Source of the DNA: Eutreptiella sp. 'Long Island Sound 2002' | Taxonomy: Eukaryota; Euglenozoa; Euglenophyceae; Eutreptiales; Eutreptiaceae | Assembly (NCBI GenBank): GCA_964036045.1 | Contig: OZ038381.1 | Span: 102,181,367-102,245,366 of the forward strand | DNA length: 64,000 nucleotides | Direction of reading: 5' to 3' | Part shown: positions 12,036 to 21,150 of the stretch, piece after piece | Numbering within the stretch: the first letter of the stretch is position 1 | How the letters are laid out: each line of letters begins with the position of its first letter | Translations under genes and position numbers: made by a program | Notes under the pieces: generated by a model | What the model was told of the DNA's origin: nothing | What the model saw: the letters and a program-made list of their open reading frames with translations, nothing else | Database searches by the model: none

Positions 12036-14395
12036 TCACTTTTTCCATGCGGTCCGTAAGAGAGATAGTGATATCCTGTCGGCATTGCCTGACGTCAGAT
12101 AAATGGGACCGGGCATTGTGGCGCCGTAAGCAGTTGCTGCTGATTGCACTGCCTGGTATTTTACCATTAGCAAGCCTGACTGCTGGAAGAGTTGATGGCT
12201 CTCAACCGGTCCGAAGGAGGAGGCAGACTTCAGCAAGTCGCGGGCAATTGCGTAGGGGGGCTCGACCTCGCGAGAAAAATCATTGGCGAGCACCCCCTTG
12301 TTCGTTTGGGCAGACACGCAAATCATTTCGCCCAGGCGTTCAATTTTTTGCACTGCTGGTTGGATAAGCATGAAGTTGTGGACCATTCTTAGGACATCGT
12401 ATTTATTCAGTAGTACCAAAAAGGCGAATTTTCGGTACAGGGGTGGGTTCATTTCCACGGCTGTACGCACCTCATCCGATGGCATTTTGCGTCTACGGGG
12501 CCCATTTGTTTGGAAACGGGGTTGGTGTGTGATGATGAGGGCGGATTCTTTGACGGAGCGGTCAAGGAGGCCAATGGACACGCCCATGTCCATGAGGGCT
12601 GGCTGTTCGTCGTAAAAATTGCCCAAGACGTCAAAGGGCACGAAAAAATCGAAAAGTTTGTAACCTTCGGGTGCAGAGTTTACCACCACCGGCCAAAAGG
12701 TTTTGGTGATCCTCGGTATTGTCAGTTCCTTGAGGACCGTTGAAGTGTCATCGGGGTTCAACCCGTTCAACATCACCCTGAGTTGAAGAGATCCAGAAAT
12801 GTGCCACTTAACCTCAACCCCGTCGACTACCCTTGTGATGTCAATCGGGACGTCAACCTGGATTTGGAATAGGGAGGATTGTGGTGTGTGGACATTGGCT
12901 GGGATTGGCTCGGTGGGATTCACATTTTTGGGGAAGTATCCAATCGTTTGAGGCACGTGATTTTTTGGTAGTGGGGATGACCTGAGTTGGAAAATAACTA
13001 AGGGTTGATCAAGCGGGGTGGGCGAGGTGGTCACATCGTGGGTGCTCCGAGAGCGTGTTCCCATGTGCACCTCTTGACAGACTACCGATAGCCACAAGAA
13101 TGCGAGGGTGGCCAAGAGGTCAATGCGCCTATCTAGCACGGCGGCATTTTCAACGTCGGCGACGTTACTCCGGGCGTTATGGGCAAGCCAAACGGTTTGT
13201 CCTGGTTTTTCGCCGTTCGTAGCATGGCAACAATTTATTTCACTATCGTGCGGTGAGATAGAAAGGGCAGGTCATGTTGAAATGGCGCGATTTTTGGTAG
13301 GATGGCAAGAGAGACAAGGCCTATGAGCTTATTCCATTCAAAATTGGCCGTGTCGGCAACTAAAAAACATTTTAGGAAACCACGGTAGGGGAGTCCCCCA
13401 CCGAAGAGTAGTATTTGTGGGGATGGGGAGAGGGCCGCCAAAAGATCCGGCGGTGGTAGAGGTGAGGTATCGTGGTATGTGGTGGGCGTGTGGGAAAGGA
13501 TGTCAATTTTGGAAAACCTATTTTGGCTTTTTACCGGAATTTTTCCACCTTGGACATCTTTTGTCATATCACGGGGCTCGGGCAAGCCGGTGGGCAACGC
13601 TCCTTGTGGGCGGAAGGTTCGTTGCGCAAGGGCCTTGATCGGGTGGTGTTCAAGTATCAATGGGGGCGCTAGTGGTGGTGGTGTATACGGCAATTGCGCG
13701 GTGTCATCGTGTGTGTTTTTCTGTGTGACTTTAGCGGGTGTTGTGTTTGGGGAAGGAGAGGCGAAAGCATGCCTTGAATCGCGCACACAATGTCCATCTT
13801 CGGCCATTGAATCATGGGGCCGCTCTCCGGAGCCAACGCTAATATGATCATGGTTAGAGTCTATAGGAGGTTGGGAGGGGGCGGTCTCACCGGTAGTGGT
13901 GAAAGTTGAAGAGCGTGAATTGAGGCGATGTACATTCAAGGGCTCTTCTTCGTTGACACCTTTTTTTTGATCATCATTTTTTTCGTTATGAACAATGGAT
14001 GCCAACGCATCATTCCTTTCATTATCAACAATTGATGCCAACTCGGGGTTGGGAGCGGATGAGCTTGCCGTGCCGTGAGGCAGCCGTGGAGCCGGAGAAG
14101 CAAATTCACCGTGACCTATTTTTGGGTTCTCTTTAATTTGTTGATTCGTATTTTTCTTATCGTCCAAAGAGGTGATTGGTTGGAAGGGAAGGAACATAGA
14201 AGAGGAGTCTGACGCCGTGGACAAGCTTTCAACGTCAATTGCCACCAAAACCCGCTCGGGGTCAATGCGTGAAAGGATGGTTTGACGAATGTCACGAGAC
14301 ATGGAGTGAGAGTCCAGAGTCTTTTTGCAGAGGCTACCGCTGGACCTATCCGTAGCTTTTGACGAAGTCTTGGACCTGGGGTTAGTACCAGGCAT
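12036..14395 (-). pseudogene. LINE first ORF, long protein of unknown fold, one frameshift
   Basis: The first 387 codons (14395-13235) are Ser/Pro/Thr-rich and look disordered. The frame shifts near 13255-13285 and continues as a more ordered part down to 12036. In that part the frame is open upstream of the nominal Met at 13139, back to about 13270, so the two pieces were probably one protein of about 780 residues. It fills the ORF1 position between the LINE 5' end and ORF2. I see no zinc knuckle, RRM or coiled-coil signature of known ORF1 proteins. The second half is rich in alternating hydrophobic residues, suggesting beta structure. The function is presumably nucleic-acid binding by position only. 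A captured gene is the alternative. Confidence 0.6.
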
Positions 14396-14583
14396 GGTTA
14401 TTCAGGCAAATTCCGCAAGTTGAGCAGACTGCGGAATAACGATTCAAAAGGTACATAAAGAAGAAAAAGGCGTAATTCCGTGAGAAATTGGTCCACTGGC
14501 TGTGGAAAAAGGCGCTGTTCAGTCAGACGGAGAAAAATAATAAGGCCTGCGCCTGTCGTCACACGCGCGCACGTCGGACTCAC

Positions 14584-16418
14584 TCCTGTCTTCTTTTGTG
14601 CTGCAGGTTTTGGTTGAGGGCGTTCAGCATGCTGAGGCTGCCACTTCTGTGTCCATTGCGCCCTGAAGGCTTCAATAGGAGTGTCCCTCTGTCCCTGTGA
14701 AAGAAACCTGAAGGACTTCAATCGAGGATCAAGAAGTGTGGCAATACTATATTGTTCAAAGACATGGTCTGGCAGAGCCCTAATGAAGCGATCATCCAAA
14801 GCTGTTCGCAGGTTTGCACGTGCTGCTCTGACGTCTGGTGTAGTTTGTTGTGGTTGAACATCTGAGTCGTCGCAATTGCACACTATCTCACCTTTGCGAA
14901 CTTTGTGGATGAGCATGTACACACTGGGTAATACAAGCGATGCTGTCACATACTTGGTACCTTCACTGTCATTCACCACTGTGGCTGCTGGAAATATTTC
15001 TGCCACAGAGTGCTCATTCACCTTCCAATCATTGTAGTCCATGTGACTGTCAGCATAGGGTCCATCTTCATGTCGCGCTTCAGTACCATAGTTGATATCA
15101 TAGTTCTGAACAATCACTTTCTGCTCCCGGAATCAATTCATGGAGTCATGTGTGTAGTGCCATCGAACAGAGTTGCCTGTTTGTGGTGGCTTCCTTTGAG
15201 GCATGTCAAACCGTTTCTGTAAGTCCACCAGCCGGTCAAGACGGTTCCCTGATCTATGAAAATATGTCGTCATCCCTTTGGCCTTCTGCACGACGTCAGA
15301 AATTCCTTCACTTTGCAGGTATTCCTTCACTGCCAGTTCCATGGTGTGACCGACGCAGTAACCACCCGGCTATCCACCCCAGGCCTTTTTAATATTACTT
15401 CCTTGATCGGAAACTTTGGCGTGAATGTCCTCAAACGTCAGTCCAACAGTAAGAAGATCCTCCATGGTTTGCTTTCCAATGTTTTCGCCAGTATGCCGTT
15501 CACCAGTGAAACCTGTACAGCCAATGAGCATGGCGTGCAGGTTCTCCCAGTCTTCGTCAATGTAGTATAAACAGGTACCCATCAGTGATACATCGCTGTC
15601 ACTCCAAATGTCAGAGGCCATGCTCGGCTTCACTTTCTGCTCCTTCAACTTTGTGATGAGTTTGCGATTGTTGACCCTGCCAGCTGCAACCATCTCCAAG
15701 TTTGCTTCAGTACCTCCTTCTCAGAACAGGGCTGATACTTGCTGCATGAAATTTCATCACAAAAATCCTTGAACTCTTCGTCAGTGACCAAGTGTGGTGC
15801 ACGTTTCCGGCGGCACAGCCAGTAGCTCAGTTTTCTATTGGACAGAAGTATCTTCTGCGCAGTCCACTTTGGTGTTGTTTGTAATTCCATAGCACCAGTG
15901 CCATTTGCCACCAATTTGTCCTGCATGTCACACTTTGTTTCCGTCTCCTGAATGAACCACTCCTTGTGGTGTGCCATCAGATGTGCACGCAGATTCGTAG
16001 TGCCACTGCAGTGTTTGATTCGAATGCCGCAGACTCCATTTCCTCTGTGCAGGACACATCTGGCAAACCCTGGGTCGTCACCGTCTTCTGTGAAAGCTGT
16101 CCAGACAACCGGCGTTCGCCGACCTGTTTGAGCCTGCAGTGGTGCTGACGTGGCAGAATCTAATAAGGCAGTCCCAGACTCTGATTTTTGCTTCTTCTGG
16201 CGCTCTTCTGTTTGGGCGGAGGCAGGAAAACCCTTCCACTGGACCAGCCATTGCTTTTCACTGTTGCCTTTGTCGTTCTTTGCCATGCGTTCTGCAATAA
16301 TATCTTCAACATCGGCTGCAATGTGTTGTGGAGTGCGGCGAGGTCGCCCCGGTTTTCCTTTGGCTTGCAGTCTGGTTGCAGGTGCCTTTGGCTTTGGTTT
16401 CACACCACTGTTTCCCAT
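14584..16418 (-). pseudogene. hAT transposase, N-terminal and catalytic part (5' half), with AT-hook, chromodomain-like and BED-like segments
   Basis: The ATG at 16418-16416 is chosen because it starts a frame with an AT-hook-like KGKPGRPRRTP at residues 20-30. A chromodomain-like VEDII...KQWLVQWKGFP follows at residues 37-65, then a BED-like finger with Cys121, Cys130, His146 and His150/151 (the Cys pair is spaced more widely than in the classical finger). The frame shifts near 15645-15699. The catalytic region then shows ASDIWSDSDVS, VSDQGSN, YCVGHTMELAV, NSVRWHYTHDSM and ATLLDPRLKSF, in hAT order. In-frame stops lie at 15355-15357 (TAG, after KKAWGG) and near 15127 (TGA, after DSMN). The LINE cuts the frame after a Lys-Lys-Thr-Gly stretch; the dimerisation domain is at 6510-6869. 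Confidence 0.87.
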
Positions 16419-16626
16419 GATTTTGCCTGCAAGGAGACAAAAATAAGTAGTACAACAAGTAGTGCAGCCTGACTGGGTGTCTAGAAAGTCGGACCATGCC
16501 TCCCCTGGTGGCCTGCCACCAATGGGTGAGTTTGGCAAGCCACCGAGTGTGGAAGCCAGCATGGCTCTGATGGCCTGGCCCTGACGGCTGATTAGATGTA
16601 AAGTGTTTGGAATTATGGTACCGTGA

Positions 16627-16685
16627 TGACGTCATCGTGATGACGTCATCAGTGATACCGTGATGACGTCATCGTGGTGACGTCA
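16627..16685. promoter_or_regulatory. Cluster of four TGACGTCA palindromes upstream of the hAT transposase
   Basis: Four perfect 8-bp CRE/bZIP-type palindromes TGACGTCA lie at 16627-16634, 16641-16648, 16664-16671 and 16678-16685, with start-to-start spacing 14, 23 and 14. They sit about 210 bp upstream of the likely transposase start at 16418, inside the hAT element. A fifth degenerate site (TGACATCA) is near 16713. Binding by a bZIP factor is inferred from the sequence only; the element could use it for transcription or for transposase binding. Confidence 0.55.
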
Positions 16686-16889
16686 TCAGTGATGGCATGA
16701 TGATAAGCAAAGATGACATCATCACTGAAAATCCTAGTGAATTTTGTATGTGCAACAAAAATTGTGTTGGAAAATGAAAGATCCAAAAATGAAAAAAAAA
16801 CACTGTGGGAAATAACCCATGCAACCAGGCAGATGGGTACCTCTGGGTGTGGACCAGAAGGCAAAAAAAAAATATTGGGCATAATTGTT

Positions 16890-17091
16890 TCAAAATCGAT
16901 TATTTTGATGGCAACAATCAAAAAAAAATGATTATTAGAAGGGGCAATAATCGGAACAATCGGTTATTTTTTGCAAAATGATCGGAAAAAACTGATTATT
17001 TGAAGAGGCCGTAATCGGAACAATCGGTTATTCTTTGAAAAACGATCGGAAAAAACTGATTATTTTTTTTTAAAACCAATTCCGAACCTTA
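16890..17091. repeat. hAT right subterminal repeats and terminal inverted repeat
   Basis: About 2.5 copies of a 64-bp AT-rich unit containing TAATCGGAACAATCGGTTAT (starts near 16948 and 17012) and GATCGGAAAAAACTGATTAT end at the terminal repeat 17072-17091. Such subterminal repeats are common transposase-binding sites in hAT elements; that role is inferred. Confidence 0.75.
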
Positions 17092-17099
17092 CTCCTGTT

Positions 17100-17735
17100 C
17101 ACCAGTGTGCTCGCTCCTTGCGTTGCGTTCCCTGTGTGGTGCCCTGGGCCACTGGGCTCCAGTTCACCGGTGTGCCCGCTCGGTGTGTTGTGTACCGTGT
17201 GCGGTATCCTGGGCCACTTGGCTCCTGTTCAACTGTGTGCCCCTTCGATGCGTTGCGTTGTGTGTTCGGTGCCCTGGGCCACTTGGCTGCTGTTCACCGG
17301 TGTGCCCGCTCGGTGCGTAGCGTTGTGTGTTCGCTGTCCTGGGCGTCTTCACTCCTGTTCACTGGTGTGCTGGCTTGGTGCGTTGTGTCCCGTGTGTGGT
17401 GTCCTGGGCCACTTGGCCCCTTGTCACCGGTGTGCGCGCATGGTGTGTTCTGCGTGCTCCGTGTGCGGTGTCCTGGGCCACTTGGCTCCTGTTCACCTGT
17501 GTGCCCGCTCAGTGCGTTGATTTGCATTTGCGGTGTCCCTGGCCACTTGGTTCCTGTTTACCGGTGTGCTCGCTTGGTGCATTGCGTTCCGTGTGCGGTA
17601 TCCTGGGCCACTTGGCTCCTGGTCACCGGTGCGCGTGCTGGGTGTGCTGTGTTACGTGTGCGGTGTCCTGGGCCACTTGGCTCCTGTTCACCGGTGAGCA
17701 CGCTGGGTGTGCTGTGTTGCGTGTGCGGGGCATCA
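17100..17735. repeat. 65-bp minisatellite, right half
   Basis: About ten copies of the same 65-bp unit as at 5400-5887, with cores near 17141, 17206, 17271, 17336, 17401, 17470, 17535, 17600 and 17665. The array degenerates after about 17735 into unrelated GC-rich sequence up to 17838. Together with the left half it was one array of about 17-18 units before the hAT insertion. Confidence 0.9.
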
Positions 17736-17838
17736 CTGCGGGTTGCGCACTCATGCATCCGGACGGCAGCTTGTGGTAGCCGGCACGGGCTGGTTACCCT
17801 CCGGGCGGGCACACGTCCTTCCAGACGGCCGCCGTTTC

Positions 17839-18302
17839 CAGCTTCCAGGGACCTGTGATCCCCCATACACGTAGGCGTGGCACTGCCGAAGCAGATGCGC
17901 CCCTTAACGTGTACCAGTCGCTGACCGACAGCCGGTGTGGGCGGAGGCACGACACCAGGGTTTAGCCAGATCACAATTCCGAGCCTTCTATCTTCCACTG
18001 GAGTTGCCCTAGCTTCCAATTCGTATCCATTTCGAGAACAGGATAGATCCAACACTATTAGGACCCATTGGGAACAGCTTTCAGACAATCGGCCCGCATT
18101 GAGGAACACAGAGCACGCGCACGCCAACAGGAACACGAGAAGGGCGGGCCTGGTCTGAACCAGAAATGTGAAATCCTCCATCCTGAGGTTTATAAATACT
18201 ATAAATTCGGAATTCTCCTAAATTTATGCGCGAAATCGCTGCAATCGCTGAAATCAGTGGAATAGAGAACAGTGCAGCCAAACGGGATCCGAACCAGCTT
18301 CA
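17839..18302 (-). repeat. 3' LTR of element B, U3 end
   Basis: This aligns with 51477-51955 of the 5' LTR, including the stretch around CCATACACGTAGGCGTGGCA. On the minus strand it starts TGAAGCTGGTTCGGATCCCG at 18302, matching TGAAGCCGGTTCGGATCCCG of the 5' LTR at 51955. The LTR was cut here by element G. Confidence 0.88.
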
Positions 18303-18313
18303 CCCCACTTCCC
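18303..18313 (-). other. Polypurine tract of element B
   Basis: On the minus strand GGGAAGTGGGG directly precedes the TGAAGC start of the 3' LTR, the expected site for plus-strand DNA priming. Element A has GAGAAAGGGGG and element F has AAGTGGGGGGG in the same place. Confidence 0.75.
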
Positions 18314-19380
18314 AGAGCATTGTCACCTGCTCGGAAAGACACAAAGAGGACGGGAGGATCACAGTTCTCCCCTTGGCGCCCCCCTCATTGTGGGAGGGTA
18401 CCACATACACCGTGGCCAGCCGCCCAAGTAATCGGGAGGGGGAAAGAAGTGAAAAGAATGAACTCCCTCCTGTCACCACTAAACCTAAAAGCATAGGCTC
18501 GGCAGATCAAAGATAGACAAAAGCAACGTTGTCAACCGGTCTACATAAACAGACCACAAACAATTATATGGTGCTTGACATGCACAGCATGAACCCCTCG
18601 CATGATACGCACTCCCACCAACGGACATGAGAGCAATGGATCACCTGCAGGAGAGGCTTTTTGGGGGGGGGTCATAGTGCATCATGACAAGCGTACACAC
18701 AAACAATGCAAAAATTGTTTTTGCTTTTTTGGTTTTCAGAAAAACGTTTTTTCCGAAAAAAAAATTTTTCTCCCAATTTCGGAATCATCGGACGCGAGTG
18801 GCAAGATGAGCTGGATCCGATGTTGCCATCGCGTCCGGCTTGCAAAAAAATTGCCGTGGATCCAGTCCGATGGTCCCAAGGTGCCCAAAATGTGGAGGAA
18901 TGAGAAAACAATTTTCTACTAAAAAATATTTCCTTTGTTACTAAAAATAGCCCAGACGAAAAATTGAGATCTCCGAACTGAGGGACCCTCGAGGGAAACT
19001 GACCTCACGAATGACACTGGGACACTTATTGGGTCGCCGCGATTCAGACGAAACGCGAAAGGAAGCCGTTGGGACCAAGTTCTAAAAATAAAAATTTTGT
19101 TACTAAAAATAGAACAAATGTTCCAAAAATAGAATGTGATGTGCTAAAAGAAGAAATGGTACTTGGTCAGGGGACTTTGCACTTCCCGTGGTCCTCATTG
19201 CGTTCGGCTACCTCCCCATACGTCAAATTGCACCAAAAGTGGGGAAAACAAGGCAACAAGACAACGTGGGTAAGGAGAGCAAAGCAAAAAAAAATCGACC
19301 CCGCGAACGCTAGAATTCCATCCTAGAAATCCGCGAACGTTCCCATATAGCGGGGGTGTTGCTCCCGCCGATGCACTTAC
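18314..19380. other. Non-coding 3' region of element B
   Basis: AT-rich and mixed sequence between the exon-like block and the polypurine tract. It contains repeated TACTAAAAATAG-type words (about 18918-18950, 19080-19130) and homopolymer runs. No coding domain is visible. If the block at 19381-19589 is an exon, this begins as its downstream intron (GTAAGT at 19380-19375). Confidence 0.5.
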
Positions 19381-19589
19381 CAAACGCTCCACCAACAAAG
19401 ATAGGAAATCTGAGTGTATCTTCACCATTCTTGATCTGTAGGAATCTTCTGAGCAAGCGGCGACCGATTGTGCACAAAAAGGAATACGAACAGAATCCAA
19501 GAATGATCTTGGTTCCATATGCTCCTCTCATGTCAAGAAAATTGGGATGGGTGGTACTTGGGAGGTATTGAGCCATGGTATGTGCATCC
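19381..19589 (-). other. Exon-like block with consensus splice sites, possibly a captured host exon
   Basis: On the minus strand a pyrimidine-rich stretch ending TTTGCCGCAG (to 19590) precedes 209 bases open in one frame. These are followed at once by GTAAGTGC (19380-19373), a near-ideal 5' splice site. The translation is 69 codons with a single-base overhang at each end. It has a hydrophobic GTKIILGFCSYSFLCTIG, a basic RRLLRRF, then NGEDTLRFPIFVGGAFG. Glycine-rich membrane proteins of the Tim17 or TMEM135 kind come to mind, but I cannot confirm that. It lies just after B's integrase stop (19645) and before its 3' LTR. No second exon was found. It may be a transduplicated host fragment or an accessory ORF of the element. 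Confidence 0.4.
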
Positions 19590-19644
19590 CTGCGGCAAAT
19601 TAAGCAAAAACAAACAATGGTGTCAAGGGTGAAGGGAGAGTCAC

Positions 19645-21150
19645 TCAATCCCTGTCGTGCATGATCAAATGCACCAAGACATCCTTGGCATCTAGACTAA
19701 TCCCCTTTTCCTTCAGATAGTCCAGCCACACCGTGGTATCCCTCGGGACAAAACTGCTCGGAGGCTCCGACGAGTCTGGCGGAGTGGCAACTCCATTCCA
19801 ACGAACCTTGTACAGCTTCCCCCCCGTCGTGGGGGGGTCCGGCTTGTCCGTTGGGATTCTCTCCGCGGTATAGTCATCTTCCTCACCGTCATCGTCGGAG
19901 TCCAGGTTCCTCACCGTGAACTCAAAGGTCACCGCTCGCCCGCTGGGATCCGTCGCGGTCGGAGTTTTGTATGGTCCCGATCCAGGAATTTGTTGTTTCC
20001 CACCTGGACCGCATACACCTCTTGCGCAATCTTGCGCACGATGAACCCTGGGATATACCACGATTGTTGGCGATAGATGGTTAGCACGTCCTTGTGATGG
20101 CGCTCCACGCAAACGGTGTCCTTGAGGGAGTATTTGTGAATTTTGCCTTCCTTGAAGTACTTGGCCCTCATGACTTGCGAACCTTGGCTGCAGTGGCATC
20201 CGCTTCGCTGAGCATGGTTTCCGCATCTCAAGCAACCTTGCCATGGTTCATCCACGGGAGAGTTCGAGACACTCGATCCCGTAAGAATAAAATGCGGTGC
20301 GGAGACAATCCCGTAGGCCCCGGTAGGTCGTGAAAGGCTTGTAAACCCCTCCAAAGAGAGTGAAACCAATTCTTCCCCGGCTCCTCAATGTGCAATTGGC
20401 GGAACTTCTCGAACATTTGCCTCCCGGCGACTTCCGCGCGTCCGTTTGACCGGCTGTGATACGCCACAGTCTTGGCATGTCGAATCCCCATATGCTTGCA
20501 CATGCTTTTGAACCAGGAGCCCACAAATTGACTCCCCCGGTCGCTGGATATGACCGCTGGGACGTCAAAATTTGTCAACCAATGCCTGATCATGGCTTGG
20601 GAGACGGTCTTGGCTTGAAGGCCCACTCCATGCTTGTCTTTCTTGTCCTGATTCTTGGAGTTCTTACCCGGAACCGCCACAATATACCCGCTATGTCAGT
20701 CGACGGCAGAAAGAATACAATCATATTATTTCCCCTCAACCGTGATCTCGGGCATGGCAAACACGTCCATGGCAATGGAGCGCATCGGTGCCTCGGGGAT
20801 CGCCGTATAAACCAGGTTCCCCCCTGTGCAGTGGTTCGGCCTTTTTGTGGCCCTAGACACGGCACAATGGTTGCAACACCGATTCAAAATTGCGTAGTAT
20901 CCCGGAGGGAACTCAAACCTCCATTTGAGATCTCTTTGCATCTTGTCGCGGCCCAGATGCATAAGTTGGGCGTTGTGCCAATGGTCAATGAGCGCCTTGA
21001 CCCGGTTTCCCGGCACCAATAGCTTGTCGTTGAGGAAGAGCTTGTCCCCGTCCTCCGTCAGGCCTTCGGGCCACTCATTGTCCGAGGGGGCACTCACGGC
21101 GTTCCAATACTTGTTCCAATGCTCCGAGGTGGCGTAATCCTCCGACCAAT
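19645..21150 (-). pseudogene. Element B integrase with chromodomain-like tail, frameshifted
   Basis: Homologous to the intact integrase of A. Going right to left: HWHNAQLMHLGRDKM zinc-binding segment (about 20960) with part of the Cys pair (CCNHCAVS, second Cys altered), first catalytic Asp in SIAMDVFAMPE (about 20760), second in VISSDRGSQF (about 20535), Glu in RSNGRAEVAGR (about 20425), then a basic region and DHTKLRPR. The tail carries an acidic DSDDDGEEDD stretch and KLYKVRWNG...SSEPPSSFV (about 19740-19830), which resembles a chromodomain. Frame changes occur near 20725, 20240 and 19930, so no single product can be made. Confidence 0.87.

Larger units (their letters stand above)
6870..14583 (-). 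mobile_element. LINE (non-LTR retrotransposon) with apurinic endonuclease, RT and RNase H, minus strand
   Basis: A 7.7-kb non-LTR element inserted in the hAT transposase. The target duplication TCCTGTCTTCTT lies at 6858-6869 and 14584-14595. The 3' end carries an A tail (11 T on the plus strand at 6877-6887, preceded by CTT repeats). Order 5' to 3' on the minus strand: short leader, a long first ORF (14395 to about 12036), then ORF2 with endonuclease (about 11300-10700), RT (about 10350-9300), a thumb-like region, RNase H (8790-8330) and a C-terminal Cys/His cluster (about 8090). The clade is not certain: the endonuclease plus RNase H suggest an L1-like or I-like plant/algal lineage. Nonsense and frameshift changes show that it is dead. 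Confidence 0.92.
5888..17091 (-). mobile_element. hAT DNA transposon, 11.2 kb including a nested LINE
   Basis: The ends are imperfect terminal inverted repeats: TAAGGTTTGGAATCGATTTT at 5888-5907 and its reverse complement with three changes at 17072-17091. Both sides are flanked by the 8-bp duplication CTCCTGTT (5880-5887 and 17092-17099), the length typical of hAT elements. The duplication restores a perfect 65-bp minisatellite unit when the element is removed. The transposase lies on the minus strand in two blocks separated by the LINE. Subterminal repeats are present at both ends: three ATCGATTA-type units on the left, and a 64-bp unit with TAATCGGAACAATCGGTTAT on the right. Net length without the LINE is about 3.5 kb. 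Stops in the transposase make it inactive. Confidence 0.93.
4816..17838. mobile_element. GC-rich insertion G with a 65-bp minisatellite, itself split by a hAT element
   Basis: This sequence interrupts the B 3' LTR. The LTR bases at the junction occur twice, at 4769-4814 and 17839-17886, roughly 47 bp with several mismatches; a continuous LTR has one copy at about 51477-51525. The insert holds a GC-rich left flank (4816-5399), then a 65-bp tandem array that continues on the far side of the hAT element. No coding domain is recognisable. The long duplication could be an unusual target-site duplication or a recombination scar. The class of element is unknown; a LINE- or SINE-type retroposon or a recombination-driven array are possible. 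Confidence 0.55.

Noticed and set aside
12036-14395. An independent host gene between the LINE and the hAT.
   Set aside because: It lies between the LINE TSDs, in the same orientation and in the ORF1 position, so it is most simply part of the LINE.
15966-16472. Plus-strand frames opposite the hAT transposase.
   Set aside because: They are shadows of the minus-strand BED/AT-hook coding region and have no domain of their own.
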